Assembly (NCBI RefSeq): GCF_015223105.1
Contig: NZ_JADFTZ010000001.1
Span: 806,001-870,000, forward strand
DNA length: 64,000 bases
Direction of reading: 5' to 3'
From: Flavobacterium proteolyticum
GTDB taxonomy: Bacteria > Bacteroidota > Bacteroidia > Flavobacteriales > Flavobacteriaceae
Shown one piece after another: positions 7,848 to 16,828 of the stretch. Position numbers and translations under genes: made by a program. Every line of letters begins with the position of its first letter. Positions within the stretch are counted from its first letter, which is position 1. The notes beneath the pieces were generated by a model, which saw nothing but the letters and a program-made list of their open reading frames with translations, was not told the origin of the DNA and ran no database searches.

Positions 7848-10124
7848 ATGGAACAAGTATCAGCCGCAGCCACTTATACCCTTCGATTTATTAATCAAAC
7901 CAATAAATCCATCTTCCTTACCGGAAAAGCAGGAACCGGAAAAACTACGCTATTAAAAGGAATTATTGCCACAACACACAAAAACACAGTAGTTGTAGCA
8001 CCCACAGGAATTGCCGCATTGAACGCAAACGGTGTTACGATTCACTCTATGTTTCAGTTACCTTTTGCCGCATTTATTCCTGATAATAAGCAATTTCCAC
8101 ACTTTTCAGATACTGTAAAATTCGAAAATCGCGATTCGTTAGGTCGTCATTTCAAGATGAATAACGTGAAACGTTCCGTAATTCGAAATATGGAATTGTT
8201 GGTTATTGATGAAGTTTCTATGTTGCGAGCTGATGTATTAGATGCTATGGATTTTATGATGCGAAAAGTACGCAAAAACGAAAGACCTTTCGGTGGTGTT
8301 CAAGTTTTATTTATAGGAGATTTATTACAATTACCGCCCGTGGTAAAAAATGAAGAATGGGAAATGCTAAAGAATTATTATCGAGGCATGTTCTTTTTTC
8401 ATTCGCACGTAATTCAGCAATTTCCGCCTTTATACATTGAGTTAGACAAAATTTTTCGTCAAACTGATACCGAATTTATTGATGTTTTGAATAATTTACG
8501 ACATAATAAAATCACTTCGGAAGATGTGCAACTGCTAAATCAATTCATACAACCTGATTTTGATCTGAAGAAAAAAAAAGGATTTATTATTTTAACTACG
8601 CATAATGCCAAAGCCGACACCATAAATGCTCAGTCTTTAAAGGATTTAGAAGGAAAACAATTCACCTATTTACCTGAAATTACTGGAGATTTTCCTGAAA
8701 AAATCTATCCATTAGAAGAACAATTGCAGTTGAAAGTCGGAGCGCAAGTCATGTTTATTAAAAACGATTTGAATTTCGAAAAGCAATTCTTCAATGGTAA
8801 AATGGGCGTAATCAGTTCGTTAACCGAAAAGGAAATTTTTGTTCATTTTCCTGAAGAAAACAAAACCATTGAAGTAGAACGCTACGAATGGCAGAATATT
8901 CGCTACAAAGTCAACGAAAACACCAAAGAAATCGAAGAAGAAGTCATCGGAACGTTTGTCCACTACCCTATCAAATTGGCTTGGGCAATTACCGTGCATA
9001 AAAGTCAAGGCTTAACTTTTGACAAAGCAGTGCTCGATGTATCGCAAGTTTTTGCGCCTGGACAGGCGTATGTGGCTTTATCGCGTTTGCGTTCGTTAAA
9101 TGGGCTTATTTTGCTTTCTCCGTTGCGAATGAATGGCATTTCGAGTGATGAACAAGTACTCAGTTATGCCGAAAACAAAGCTTCTGAAGAAATTTTGCAA
9201 CATTCGTTAGCTAAAGAAACCTTAATTTTTTGGTTGAATACTTTGCTTAATTCATTTGATTTCAAAGAATTAGGACAAGAATGGCGCAATCATTTGTTCA
9301 GTTATAATTCCGAAGCACCAAAATCACCAAAAACAAAGCATAACGATTGGGCAAAAACCCAACACGATAAAATTGCAGAAATTCTCGAACCTTCAGGGAA
9401 ATTTATGTCGCAATTGCATAAAATTTTTTCCGATGAAAATCTTAATGTAGATTTCGTAAAAGAAAGATGCGATGCCGCTTATCAGTACTTTTTCAGAACA
9501 TTAGATTTGGTTGCAGAAGAATTGTTATTGAAGATTGAAGAAGTCAAACGCATCAAAAAAGTAAAAACGTTTTATGATGAATTATTGGTTTTAGAAGAGC
9601 TTCAAATCAAAGCGATTTTACAACTCAAAAAAGCAAAATTATTAACCAATATCATTGTCGAAGGAAAAGAAATTTCGAAGAAAAATTTAATTTCGGAAGA
9701 CATGAGTACTTACAAAATCAATAAGTTAGTCATTATTGCTGAACGCTTTAGAACTTCGCACGCTGCTTTAGTAGAAGACGATGAAGACGTTTCATATTAC
9801 ACCGATACCAAAAAGAAAAAAACAAAAGAACCAAAAAAATCTACTTACGAGGATACCTTGGAATTGTGGAAACAAAATTTATCGATTTATGAAATTGCAA
9901 AACACCGAAAGTTAACACCACAAACGATTTACAACCATTTTGCCAAGCTAATTCAAATGGAAATCGTGCAACTTTCCGATATTTTACCGGAAGATAAAAT
10001 TTCAGATTTAAGAGCTGCTTTCAAAGATTTTAAAGGCGAAAGCTTAGGCGAATTAAAAGAAATCCACGGCGATCAATTCTCTTGGGATGAGTTGCGATTG
10101 TATAAAGCGAGTTTAAACAATTAA
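7848..10124 (+). CDS. PIF1-like ATP-dependent DNA helicase with C-terminal helix-turn-helix
   Basis: From the ATG at 7848 the protein is 758 residues. A Walker A motif GKAGTGKT lies at 26-33, Walker B VIDEVSML near 119, then GDLLQLPP, and a C-terminal superfamily 1 core with AWAITVHKSQGLTFDKAVLD and the final motif YVALSRLRSLNGL. This is the PIF1/RecD-like SF1B arrangement, expected to unwind DNA 5' to 3'. Residues beyond about 480 are unlike eukaryotic PIF1 and end in a helix-turn-helix-like segment (TLELWKQNLSIYEIAKHRKLTPQTIYNHF, about 660-690), similar to the domain at the end of RecQ-type proteins. The first ATG-like start upstream falls at the base of the preceding terminator region, so 7848 is preferred. 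The 3' end overlaps the convergent ABC ATPase gene by 12 bases. Confidence 0.87.
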   Translation: MEQVSAAATYTLRFINQTNKSIFLTGKAGTGKTTLLKGIIATTHKNTVVVAPTGIAALNANGVTIHSMFQLPFAAFIPDNKQFPHFSDTVKFENRDSLGRHFKMNNVKRSVIRNMELLVIDEVSMLRADVLDAMDFMMRKVRKNERPFGGVQVLFIGDLLQLPPVVKNEEWEMLKNYYRGMFFFHSHVIQQFPPLYIELDKIFRQTDTEFIDVLNNLRHNKITSEDVQLLNQFIQPDFDLKKKKGFIILTTHNAKADTINAQSLKDLEGKQFTYLPEITGDFPEKIYPLEEQLQLKVGAQVMFIKNDLNFEKQFFNGKMGVISSLTEKEIFVHFPEENKTIEVERYEWQNIRYKVNENTKEIEEEVIGTFVHYPIKLAWAITVHKSQGLTFDKAVLDVSQVFAPGQAYVALSRLRSLNGLILLSPLRMNGISSDEQVLSYAENKASEEILQHSLAKETLIFWLNTLLNSFDFKELGQEWRNHLFSYNSEAPKSPKTKHNDWAKTQHDKIAEILEPSGKFMSQLHKIFSDENLNVDFVKERCDAAYQYFFRTLDLVAEELLLKIEEVKRIKKVKTFYDELLVLEELQIKAILQLKKAKLLTNIIVEGKEISKKNLISEDMSTYKINKLVIIAERFRTSHAALVEDDEDVSYYTDTKKKKTKEPKKSTYEDTLELWKQNLSIYEIAKHRKLTPQTIYNHFAKLIQMEIVQLSDILPEDKISDLRAAFKDFKGESLGELKEIHGDQFSWDELRLYKASLNN

Positions 10125-10787
10125 ACCATCTTTCATTTCTATAATTCGGTCGCTTTTTTTTGCAAAATCATCATCGTGTGTTACAGCAATGATGGTTTGG
10201 CCATAGTTTTGAGTTAATTCCTGAAAAATATCAAAAACAATGTTGGTGTTTTTACTGTCTAAATTTCCAGTAGGTTCGTCACCCATGATTAATAATGGGT
10301 CGTTTATCAATGCACGTGCAATTGCTACACGCTGTTGTTGCCCGCCCGAAAGTTTGTTGGCAGGTTTTAAAGCTTGATCTTCTAAGCCAAGAATTTTGAG
10401 TTTTTCGTATGCTTTTTCTTCGATTTCTTTTTCGGAAAGTTTCCCAAGTTTAATCGCAGGAATCATTACGTTTTTTAAGCACGTAAATTCAGAAAGTAAG
10501 TAATGAAATTGAAAAACAAACCCAATTTTTTCATTTCGAATTGCCGCTAATTTATCAGTTGATAAACCCGTCATTAATTCGTTGTCAATGAATAAATTTC
10601 CTTTGTATTCTGTATCCATAGTTGATAAAACATACAACAACGTAGATTTACCACTGCCCGATTTTCCAACCATTGATAGAAATTCTCCTTTTTGAACTTC
10701 AAAAGATATATTTTTCAAGACTTGAAATTCAATAGGGTCATAGAAATATTTATCTATATTTTCGGTTTTTAGAATAGTTTGTCGCAT
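10113..10787 (-). CDS. ABC transporter ATP-binding protein, MacB/LolD type
   Basis: 224 residues, one complete nucleotide-binding domain: Walker [10 protein letters not shown] (about 41-49), Q-loop FVFQFHYLL, signature [15 protein letters not shown], Walker [15 protein letters not shown], and the switch His in AVTHDDD. The GNLDS sequence and size place it in the MacB/LolD/FtsE group, which drives extracytoplasmic transport or mechanotransmission rather than solute import. It is the last gene of a leftward five-gene unit (tetR, tolC, adaptor, permease, ATPase) and starts 3 bases after the permease stop. Its end overlaps the convergent helicase gene. Confidence 0.93.
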   Translation of the reverse strand: MRQTILKTENIDKYFYDPIEFQVLKNISFEVQKGEFLSMVGKSGSGKSTLLYVLSTMDTEYKGNLFIDNELMTGLSTDKLAAIRNEKIGFVFQFHYLLSEFTCLKNVMIPAIKLGKLSEKEIEEKAYEKLKILGLEDQALKPANKLSGGQQQRVAIARALINDPLLIMGDEPTGNLDSKNTNIVFDIFQELTQNYGQTIIAVTHDDDFAKKSDRIIEMKDGLIV

Positions 10788-10790
10788 AAT

Positions 10791-12014
10791 TTATTTTCTA
10801 AAAATGGTAACAGGATCAACTTGTGCTGCTTTTTTAGCTGGAATATAACCTGCGAAAAAAGTAATTACGAGACCAATAACAACGCCTTGCAAATATTTTG
10901 TCGGTTCATAATCAATAGGAAAATAACCAATATCACCACCAACATATACTTTTTTCAAGAAAGTTATTAAAACAGTAGCCATAATCATTCCGCCTATAAC
11001 GCCCATGATTCCTATTGTTACCGCTTGTGTCACGAATATTCTAATGACATCTTTTCCTTTAAAACCCATAGCTTTTAAAATAGCGATATCATTAATTTTT
11101 TGAGAAACCGTCATGTTTAAAATATTATAAATTCCGAAACCTGCGACTAACAAAATAGTTAAAGAAACAAAAGTGATAATCATTTTTCGCATTTTGTTGG
11201 CCGCCATAAAAGTTTCGTTGGCTTCTTTCCAACCTTCTGCTTTATAACCTGTTATATTTGAAATTTTTTCAGCTATTGCTTTTGCTTTTTCTGGATCAAC
11301 AATATTTACGTTAATATCTGTAATGTAAGACGCTCCTTCTTTCAATAATTGTTGAGAACTGGCTAAATTTACATAGGAATTTGATTTATCAACTTTTGAA
11401 TTATTGGTTTTAAAAATCCCAACAACTTTATACGTTTTGATGACACTTTTTGAGGAAGTTAAATTGATATTATCGCCAATTTTTGCATTCATTTTTTCTG
11501 CAATTCCGCTTCCAATGATAATTCCGTTTGGATTTGATTTTAATAAGTCGAAATTACCTTCAGCCATAAACGATTTGATGTTGTACATCACATTTGCTTC
11601 TTCAGGTTTGATGCCAATTGCTAATCCAGAGATTTGTGATTTCCCGTTATTGTAAAAAACATTAACGCTCACTTGAGGAGTCACCACAGTGACTTCGGGC
11701 TGTTTTAAAATGGTTTCAGAAATTAACTTCGGATTGATAATTGTATTGTTTGAAGGAACAATTTTTGGGTTAATAATCAAATAATTTTCATTGGAATTTT
11801 TAACCAAAACCTTACTTATTTCATCATCTTTATACACTCGAATATGCGATGTTGTTTTAAAAATGCTGGCGCTCGAACTCTTATCAAATCCAACCAACAT
11901 GCTATTCATAAAAATATAAATAGACATTCCTAAAACCACACCGGCCGCTGCAACAGCTGTTAATTTTTTGTTGGAAATAATATACGTTTTTGCTATTTCT
12001 GTATTGATGTTCAT
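10791..12014 (-). CDS. ABC transporter permease, MacB/FtsX type
   Basis: 407 residues: an N-terminal membrane helix (about 20-40), a large periplasmic domain of the MacB-PCD type (about 45-270), then three C-terminal helices of the FtsX domain (MIITFVSLTILLVAGFGIYNILNM, ITQAVTIGIMGVIGGMI-like, and YLQGVVIGLVITFFAGYIP). The motif INDIAILKAMGFKGKDVIRIF is typical of the FtsX family. It should pair with the ATPase at 10113 and the adaptor at 12018 to form a tripartite MacAB-TolC-like exporter. The substrate could be a drug, peptide or lipid and is not revealed by the sequence. Confidence 0.9.
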   Translation of the reverse strand: MNINTEIAKTYIISNKKLTAVAAAGVVLGMSIYIFMNSMLVGFDKSSSASIFKTTSHIRVYKDDEISKVLVKNSNENYLIINPKIVPSNNTIINPKLISETILKQPEVTVVTPQVSVNVFYNNGKSQISGLAIGIKPEEANVMYNIKSFMAEGNFDLLKSNPNGIIIGSGIAEKMNAKIGDNINLTSSKSVIKTYKVVGIFKTNNSKVDKSNSYVNLASSQQLLKEGASYITDINVNIVDPEKAKAIAEKISNITGYKAEGWKEANETFMAANKMRKMIITFVSLTILLVAGFGIYNILNMTVSQKINDIAILKAMGFKGKDVIRIFVTQAVTIGIMGVIGGMIMATVLITFLKKVYVGGDIGYFPIDYEPTKYLQGVVIGLVITFFAGYIPAKKAAQVDPVTIFRK

Positions 12015-12017
12015 GGC

Positions 12018-13106
12018 TTAAGGTTTTAAAGGCAACAAAACATCTTCTTTAGTGATTCCGTCTAAAATTTCTACATATTCTGTAGAAACTATTCCTGTTT
12101 TTACGATAACGGCTTCGTCTTTTCCTTTTACCATTACTTTATTTCCAAACCCCAAAAAGTTTCTTGGTATTAATAGCGCATTTTTCTTTTCGCCAACTAA
12201 AATATTAGCTTCTAATTGCGTTCCATAAAGCGAAGTATTTAAAGGTTTGTCGAAAATTACTTTACAAATAAACGATTGAGTTTGCTCATCAAAAGCGGCT
12301 AATATTTCGCTGATTTTTGCATTATACACTTCGTTTTTATTGGTATTTAATTGCACAAAAACGGTTTGACCAATTTTTACTTTCCCAATACTATTTTCAT
12401 CAACATTTAAAACGCCTTCCACTTTATTTTCATCTGCGATTACGGCAATAACATCTCCTTTTTTTACATAATCACCTGAGAATTTTAGCTTTTTAATAAT
12501 CGTTCCTTTTTGTGGAACAACCAATTTATTATATCCTAGAACTACTTGATTGTTTTTCAATTGATTTTCAGTGTTGATGTAATTTTGTTTGGATTGCTGT
12601 AAGACTTGTTGGTATTGTTTTTTCAAAGCATTCAATTGTGATAAGGAATTTTCTGCAGCTAATTGCATGTTTTCATATTCAACTTTGGCAATACTTTGCG
12701 AATCGTACAATCTTTTGTAGCGTTCGGCTTGCGTTTTATCTTGCTGATATTTGCTTTCTGCAAACTTTATATTTTGTTGTAATTGTTGCAAAGCGGGAGC
12801 ATTATCCGTTAAGTTTTCTTTGGAAATAACCACTAAATCTTTAGCTGAAGCGGTATTGTTTTCATTGGTTTTATTGTCAATTGAAGCAATAATTTGGTTT
12901 TCAGTTACTTTATTCCCTACATCAAAAGTTGCATTTACTAAAATCCCGTCCGTTTGAGCAGTTAGATTATAAGAATTGTCCCATTCTAATTCGCCCGAAG
13001 CAAAAACTAATTCTTTAATGTCTTGTACAACAGGCTTTCCTTCTTCTTTTGTTCCACACGAAACCAAAGTAGAAAGTGTTAGTAAAAGAAACAGACTATT
13101 TTTCAT
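12018..13106 (-). CDS. Periplasmic adaptor (membrane fusion) lipoprotein, MacA/HlyD type
   Basis: 362 residues with a signal peptide ending in the lipobox LVSCGTKEEG (Cys at about 17), so lipid-anchored in the inner membrane. The order is a first half-biotinyl/barrel-sandwich segment (ILVNATFDVGNKVTENQIIASID), an alpha-helical hairpin rich in Gln (about 95-170) that would contact the TolC tip, the second lipoyl half (GTIIKKLKFSGDYVKKGDVIAVIA), then a beta-barrel domain (GKVKIGQTVFVQLN). This is the standard adaptor fold of MacAB- and RND-type pumps. It lies between the outer-membrane TolC gene and the permease, with 3- and 13-base gaps. Confidence 0.92.
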   Translation of the reverse strand: MKNSLFLLLTLSTLVSCGTKEEGKPVVQDIKELVFASGELEWDNSYNLTAQTDGILVNATFDVGNKVTENQIIASIDNKTNENNTASAKDLVVISKENLTDNAPALQQLQQNIKFAESKYQQDKTQAERYKRLYDSQSIAKVEYENMQLAAENSLSQLNALKKQYQQVLQQSKQNYINTENQLKNNQVVLGYNKLVVPQKGTIIKKLKFSGDYVKKGDVIAVIADENKVEGVLNVDENSIGKVKIGQTVFVQLNTNKNEVYNAKISEILAAFDEQTQSFICKVIFDKPLNTSLYGTQLEANILVGEKKNALLIPRNFLGFGNKVMVKGKDEAVIVKTGIVSTEYVEILDGITKEDVLLPLKP

Positions 13107-13119
13107 TTTTAGAATATTT

Positions 13120-14454
13120 TTAGTTGTTGTTTATCACAATTTTATTTTTTGAGAATCCTATGTTTGCCAAAGCATTTACCATATTTATCTCACTGATTAA
13201 CAAATCGTTTTGCGAAATTAGAAGCTTGTCTAATGGCAAAATTTGTTCTTGATATTGATTGAAATTTTTTTCAAAAGTGTCTTTTTTTAGCAGATATATT
13301 TTTTTGAAATTTTTATATTGCTCAATCGCTTTTTCATATTCAATTTCTAGTTGTTTGTTGGCAAATTCATTTTCTTTTTCGGCATGATCTGCATTGTTTT
13401 TCAATTGATTCAATTGAATTTTCTTATTGTAAACGGCGGTTAATTTTTGCACATTCGTTGGAAAATCCCAAGTAACTTTTAAACCAACATAGTTGAAATT
13501 TACCCAATTTGAATTCGCATCAAAATAGTTTACATTACTTAGATTTTGCCAATTAAATGATGAAATAAAAGATAAAACAGGTAATTGTTGCAAACGAGCG
13601 ATTTTTAAATCTTGTTGCATCATTTGGTATTGCAACTTGTAGTTTTCGCTTTTAAAAGTGGAGTTGGTTGTAACCAATTCATCTCTATTTTCATAATTTG
13701 AAAGCTGTTCAGTAAGTTTTAAATCAAACTCGTTTTCAAAAAAAAGCGCTAAACTTTGCTTTTGTATCTTTTCATTTAAGATAAGTTGCGATAATTTATC
13801 TTGTAGCGCAATTAAATTAGCCTCTGCTTCATTTACATCTTGTTTTCTTGTAATTCCTTCGTTAAACTTGTTTTGGTTGATTAAAACTAAGCTTTCGGCA
13901 ATTTTGATGTTTTCTAAGAGAATTTTTTTCTGAGCTTCAAACGAAAGCAAGTTATAATACACACCATTAATTTGATTATAAATGTTTTGCTCGTTGAGTT
14001 TGTTTTGATTTTCAACTAATTGTTCGTTGATTTTTGCACTTTTAATCTGGGCAATACTTCCAAAATTTAAAATATCAAATTGAGGTTGTATCGAAAAGGT
14101 GCTGGTATATTGTTGTCCCATGGTAACTTCCTTAAAAGTTCCTACAGGTAGTCCAAAGATGGGTCCAGGTAAAAAACTTACCTGTTGTTCAAAATTATTC
14201 AGGGATTGAGCAGTTGCTGGAATTCTTGGATTTAATACATTTCCAATCGCTGTTTTTTTTGTTAAGTTTGCTAATTTCGTTTGCAATGTTGCATTTTGCA
14301 AGGCATAATTCTTTTCTTTGGAAAGGTGTAACACTTCTGGTAAAGAGTTTACAATTCTTTCTTCTTGGGAAAAACTTGATATTCCACAAAAGATTGAAAA
14401 GTATATCAAGAATTTTCTTTTTGATTGTTTATGAATGTTTTCAAATTTTATCAT
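13120..14454 (-). CDS. TolC-family outer-membrane efflux protein
   Basis: 444 residues with a probable signal peptide (hydrophobic segment FLIYFSIFCGISSFSQ, ending near residue 30). The rest is the duplicated OEP repeat: long amphipathic helices with conserved starts such as KSAKINEQLVENQNKL and EAEANLIALQDKLSQL, separated by short beta strands (NVNYFDANSNWVNFNYVGLKVTWDF). TolC proteins form trimeric channels through the outer membrane. It is the second gene of the efflux operon, 7 bases after the TetR gene, and supplies the exit duct for the MacAB-like pump encoded downstream. Confidence 0.9.
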   Translation of the reverse strand: MIKFENIHKQSKRKFLIYFSIFCGISSFSQEERIVNSLPEVLHLSKEKNYALQNATLQTKLANLTKKTAIGNVLNPRIPATAQSLNNFEQQVSFLPGPIFGLPVGTFKEVTMGQQYTSTFSIQPQFDILNFGSIAQIKSAKINEQLVENQNKLNEQNIYNQINGVYYNLLSFEAQKKILLENIKIAESLVLINQNKFNEGITRKQDVNEAEANLIALQDKLSQLILNEKIQKQSLALFFENEFDLKLTEQLSNYENRDELVTTNSTFKSENYKLQYQMMQQDLKIARLQQLPVLSFISSFNWQNLSNVNYFDANSNWVNFNYVGLKVTWDFPTNVQKLTAVYNKKIQLNQLKNNADHAEKENEFANKQLEIEYEKAIEQYKNFKKIYLLKKDTFEKNFNQYQEQILPLDKLLISQNDLLISEINMVNALANIGFSKNKIVINNN

Positions 14455-14461
14455 CGCATTT

Positions 14462-15055
14462 TCATTTCTGAATTAAAGCTAATAAGTTGTCAATTATTTT
14501 GCTCCCTTCTATAGAAATATCGTATTGAAAACCCGAAAGTTTCCATTTTAACATTTGAAAACGAAAAGAGCCGAGTATAATGGGTAATAAATCTTCGGTT
14601 GAAATTTTTGTGGTGAATTCGTTACTTATTTTTCCTTGTTCAAGTATTTGGGCCAACAATTGCATTTTGTTTTGCATCAATTGAAGAATTATCGTTTTAA
14701 TTTCTTCAGATTCATCTAATAAACCATCTGATAAAACAGCAACAACAAAGTGAGGATTCTTTTTAAAATAGTTGAATTGACTTGTAAAGACTGCTTTAAA
14801 ATTTTCAGCTGCAGTATTTTGTGGTTTAATTTCTGCCGTTAATCGCTTGTTCATGTTTTGTTTTAATAGCGATAGTAAAGCAACTAAAATTTCTTCTTTC
14901 GATTTGAAATGGCGATAAATAGCGCTTTCTGAAAAATTCATTTCTGAAGCCACTGTTTTTGTAGTTAAGCCTTTTATACCTTTTTCAATAAGTATTTTTC
15001 CTGAAACCTCTATGATTTCAAGTTGTCTGTTTGATATTTCGTTTGTAATTGTCAT
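14462..15055 (-). CDS. TetR/AcrR family transcriptional regulator of the efflux operon
   Basis: 197 residues. The N-terminal TetR helix-turn-helix is clear: ILIEKGIKGLTTKTVASEMNFSESAIYRHFKSKEEILVALL (about 17-57). The C-terminal ligand-binding half is helical and divergent, as is usual, so the inducer is unknown. As the first gene of the tetR-tolC-macA-macB unit it is probably a local autorepressor. An operator-like pair of TTAGTRAATATT elements sits directly upstream, over the -7 element. The start codon ATG is at 15055-15053. Confidence 0.92.
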   Translation of the reverse strand: MTITNEISNRQLEIIEVSGKILIEKGIKGLTTKTVASEMNFSESAIYRHFKSKEEILVALLSLLKQNMNKRLTAEIKPQNTAAENFKAVFTSQFNYFKKNPHFVVAVLSDGLLDESEEIKTIILQLMQNKMQLLAQILEQGKISNEFTTKISTEDLLPIILGSFRFQMLKWKLSGFQYDISIEGSKIIDNLLALIQK

Positions 15056-15058
15056 AGG

Positions 15059-15101
15059 TTAGTGAATATTCACACTACAAAGATATACAAATATTTACTA
15101 A
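15059..15101 (-). promoter_or_regulatory. Promoter and probable TetR operator of the efflux operon
   Basis: The top strand has TTAGTGAATATTCAC at 15059-15073, containing the perfect 12-bp palindrome GTGAATATTCAC. The bottom strand has the related TTAGTAAATATTTGT at 15101-15087. Between them the bottom strand reads TATCTTTG (15085-15078), a good Bacteroidota -7 element. A symmetric site next to the -7 and start of a tetR-led operon is what an autorepressor would bind; binding itself is inference. Confidence 0.6.
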
Positions 15102-15127
15102 CTAATAAAAAATCAAATAATTTTAAA

Positions 15128-15517
15128 TTAGTTCAACCAAAAAACCACTAAAACTGCTGGAATAAAGTAAATTACAATCGTTCTTGCACCATCGTAATCT
15201 TTTGCTAAACGTTGTCCGAACAAAAGGAAAAGTAACGTAATACAAGATAAAATAGCACCATAAAATCCTAAACCTCTTATTACTACATCTTGCACCAAGT
15301 GTTGGATAATTCCAGAAACACATAAAATTCCAGAAACAACTTCTAAAACTAATACAATTCCTAAAGCAAACGGAACTTGTTTTGCTAAAATCGTATTGGC
15401 AAAATGACCGGTTAACCATTCTACATTGCCTTTCCAATCTTTAATTTTATCATATCCAGATTGTAAAAAAGTGATGGCTAAAAAAGCTAAGACTAAAAGT
15501 GGAGCAACTTGTATCAT
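15128..15517 (-). CDS. DoxX family small membrane protein
   Basis: 129 residues with four hydrophobic segments (about 3-20, 46-66, 75-97, 108-128), matching the four-helix DoxX fold. Motifs include LAITFLQSGYDKIKDW near the N-terminus, where DoxX proteins carry a conserved S/AG.DK stretch, and VVIRGLGFYGAILSCITLLFLL. DoxX-type proteins are poorly defined; some associate with thiosulfate or quinone oxidation or with redox homeostasis. It begins 2 bases after the stop of holB, so it is cotranscribed with it. There is no functional link to the polymerase subunit, and the operon pairing is probably incidental. Confidence 0.82.
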   Translation of the reverse strand: MIQVAPLLVLAFLAITFLQSGYDKIKDWKGNVEWLTGHFANTILAKQVPFALGIVLVLEVVSGILCVSGIIQHLVQDVVIRGLGFYGAILSCITLLFLLFGQRLAKDYDGARTIVIYFIPAVLVVFWLN

Positions 15518-15519
15518 AA

Positions 15520-16671
15520 TTATGCGTTTTTATGGATTAATCGTGTTAGTTTTATAGATAAATCGGTTAAGATGATTTTGCTATTTCCGTTTCTTTCAAT
15601 GTGGTAAATAGCATCTTCTAATTCTTTGTAAATATCTGAAATATTGGCGCCATTTACAAACGGAGCAAATTTTTCCAATTCAAATTTAGGTACTTTTGTC
15701 TCTAAGAAAACCAAGTCATTCGCTTGATAATTAAGCAATAAAGCTTGTCTAAAAAAGTGAATGCAATAGTGTAAAAATTGCTTTTGCGTTTCTCTTCCAG
15801 TAGAAGCAATGTTTTCACTCCAAGCGATTAAATCATTAATAGCGGCGGCATTTCCTTTGGCACGAAAAGCACTTCTCACCCATTCTACAAACCATTCGTC
15901 AAACGGAAATTCATCGTCTTCTTTTCGTAAAATATGCAACGCTTTGTTATAATTTCCTTCGCTTTGATGTGCGATTTTTTTTGCAACTGTTGGCTCACAA
16001 TTTTCACGTGAAACCAAAGCTTCTGCAATTACACTTTCGCTCAAACCAATAAAATCAATAACTTGACAGCGCGATAAAATAGTTTGTAACATATCGCTGG
16101 TGCTTTCGGTAATTAAAATGAAAACCGTTTTAGCTGGCGGTTCTTCTAATAATTTCAGTAATTTATTTGCTGACGAACCATTCATCTTGTCCGCCATCCA
16201 AATGATCATGACCTTGTATCCACCTTCGTAAGCTTTTAATGCTAATTTTTTGTTGATTTCAGTAGCTTCATCAACACCAATTAAACCTTGTTTGTTTTGA
16301 ATTCCGAGGTTTTTCAACCAATCAAACAAACTTCCATATGGACTTTCAGTTAAAAATTGGCGCCATTCGACCATGAAATTATCACTAACGGCATGACTTT
16401 TGACGCTATCGGTTGAAGCAACAGGAAAAACAAAGTGTAAATCGGGATGCGAAAAATGTTCGAATTTTAGGTTACAAGTGGTGTTTTCACCTACATTTTC
16501 TCCGCCTACATTGCCACACAAAATATATTGCGCATAGGCAATCGCCATCGGAAGTGTTCCACAACCTTCAGGGCCAACAAATAATTGTGCGTGCGGAATT
16601 CTTCCGGCTTCGGCACTCTTAGTTAAGTGATTTTTAATATGTTCCTGTCCTAAAATATCTTTGAAAAGCAT
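15520..16671 (-). CDS. holB: DNA polymerase III subunit delta prime
   Basis: 383 residues with the clamp-loader AAA+ organisation. It starts MLFKDILGQEHIKNHLTKS, then GRIPHAQLFVGPEGCGTLP, where the Walker A lysine is replaced (GPEGCGTL). This is consistent with delta prime, which does not hydrolyse ATP. Later motifs are WMADKMNGSSANKLLKLLEEPPAKTVFILIT (sensor-1 region with the LLKLLEEP signature) and ILSRCQVIDF (the SRC motif that acts as an arginine finger). It works in the cytoplasmic replisome clamp loader. It is divergent from pgk, with about 157 bases between them. Confidence 0.93.
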   Translation of the reverse strand: MLFKDILGQEHIKNHLTKSAEAGRIPHAQLFVGPEGCGTLPMAIAYAQYILCGNVGGENVGENTTCNLKFEHFSHPDLHFVFPVASTDSVKSHAVSDNFMVEWRQFLTESPYGSLFDWLKNLGIQNKQGLIGVDEATEINKKLALKAYEGGYKVMIIWMADKMNGSSANKLLKLLEEPPAKTVFILITESTSDMLQTILSRCQVIDFIGLSESVIAEALVSRENCEPTVAKKIAHQSEGNYNKALHILRKEDDEFPFDEWFVEWVRSAFRAKGNAAAINDLIAWSENIASTGRETQKQFLHYCIHFFRQALLLNYQANDLVFLETKVPKFELEKFAPFVNGANISDIYKELEDAIYHIERNGNSKIILTDLSIKLTRLIHKNA

Positions 16672-16792
16672 GGAACAAACCTAATCAAAAATTACCAAAA
16701 TTGGTAGAAAAGAAATCAAAAAGTTGGTTTTAGAAGAATTTAAAAAAATGCAAAATATGATATTTGTTATAAAGATTTAAAATACAATAAAT

Positions 16793-16800
16793 TATATTTG
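16793..16800 (+). promoter_or_regulatory. -7 element of the pgk promoter
   Basis: TATATTTG exactly matches TAnnTTTG and lies 28 bases before the pgk ATG. A TTTG exists at 16763-16766, but at a spacing longer than the usual 19 nt, so only the -7 element is called. Confidence 0.55.
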
Positions 16801-16828
16801 CATTCGCTCAAATTAAAATTCGATATAA

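Noticed and set aside
16000..16015. ATTTTCACGTGAAACC, a parS-like 13 of 16 match inside holB
   Set aside because: Three mismatches at outer positions and fully explained by coding sequence; the three clear sites near mnmG are exact or near exact.
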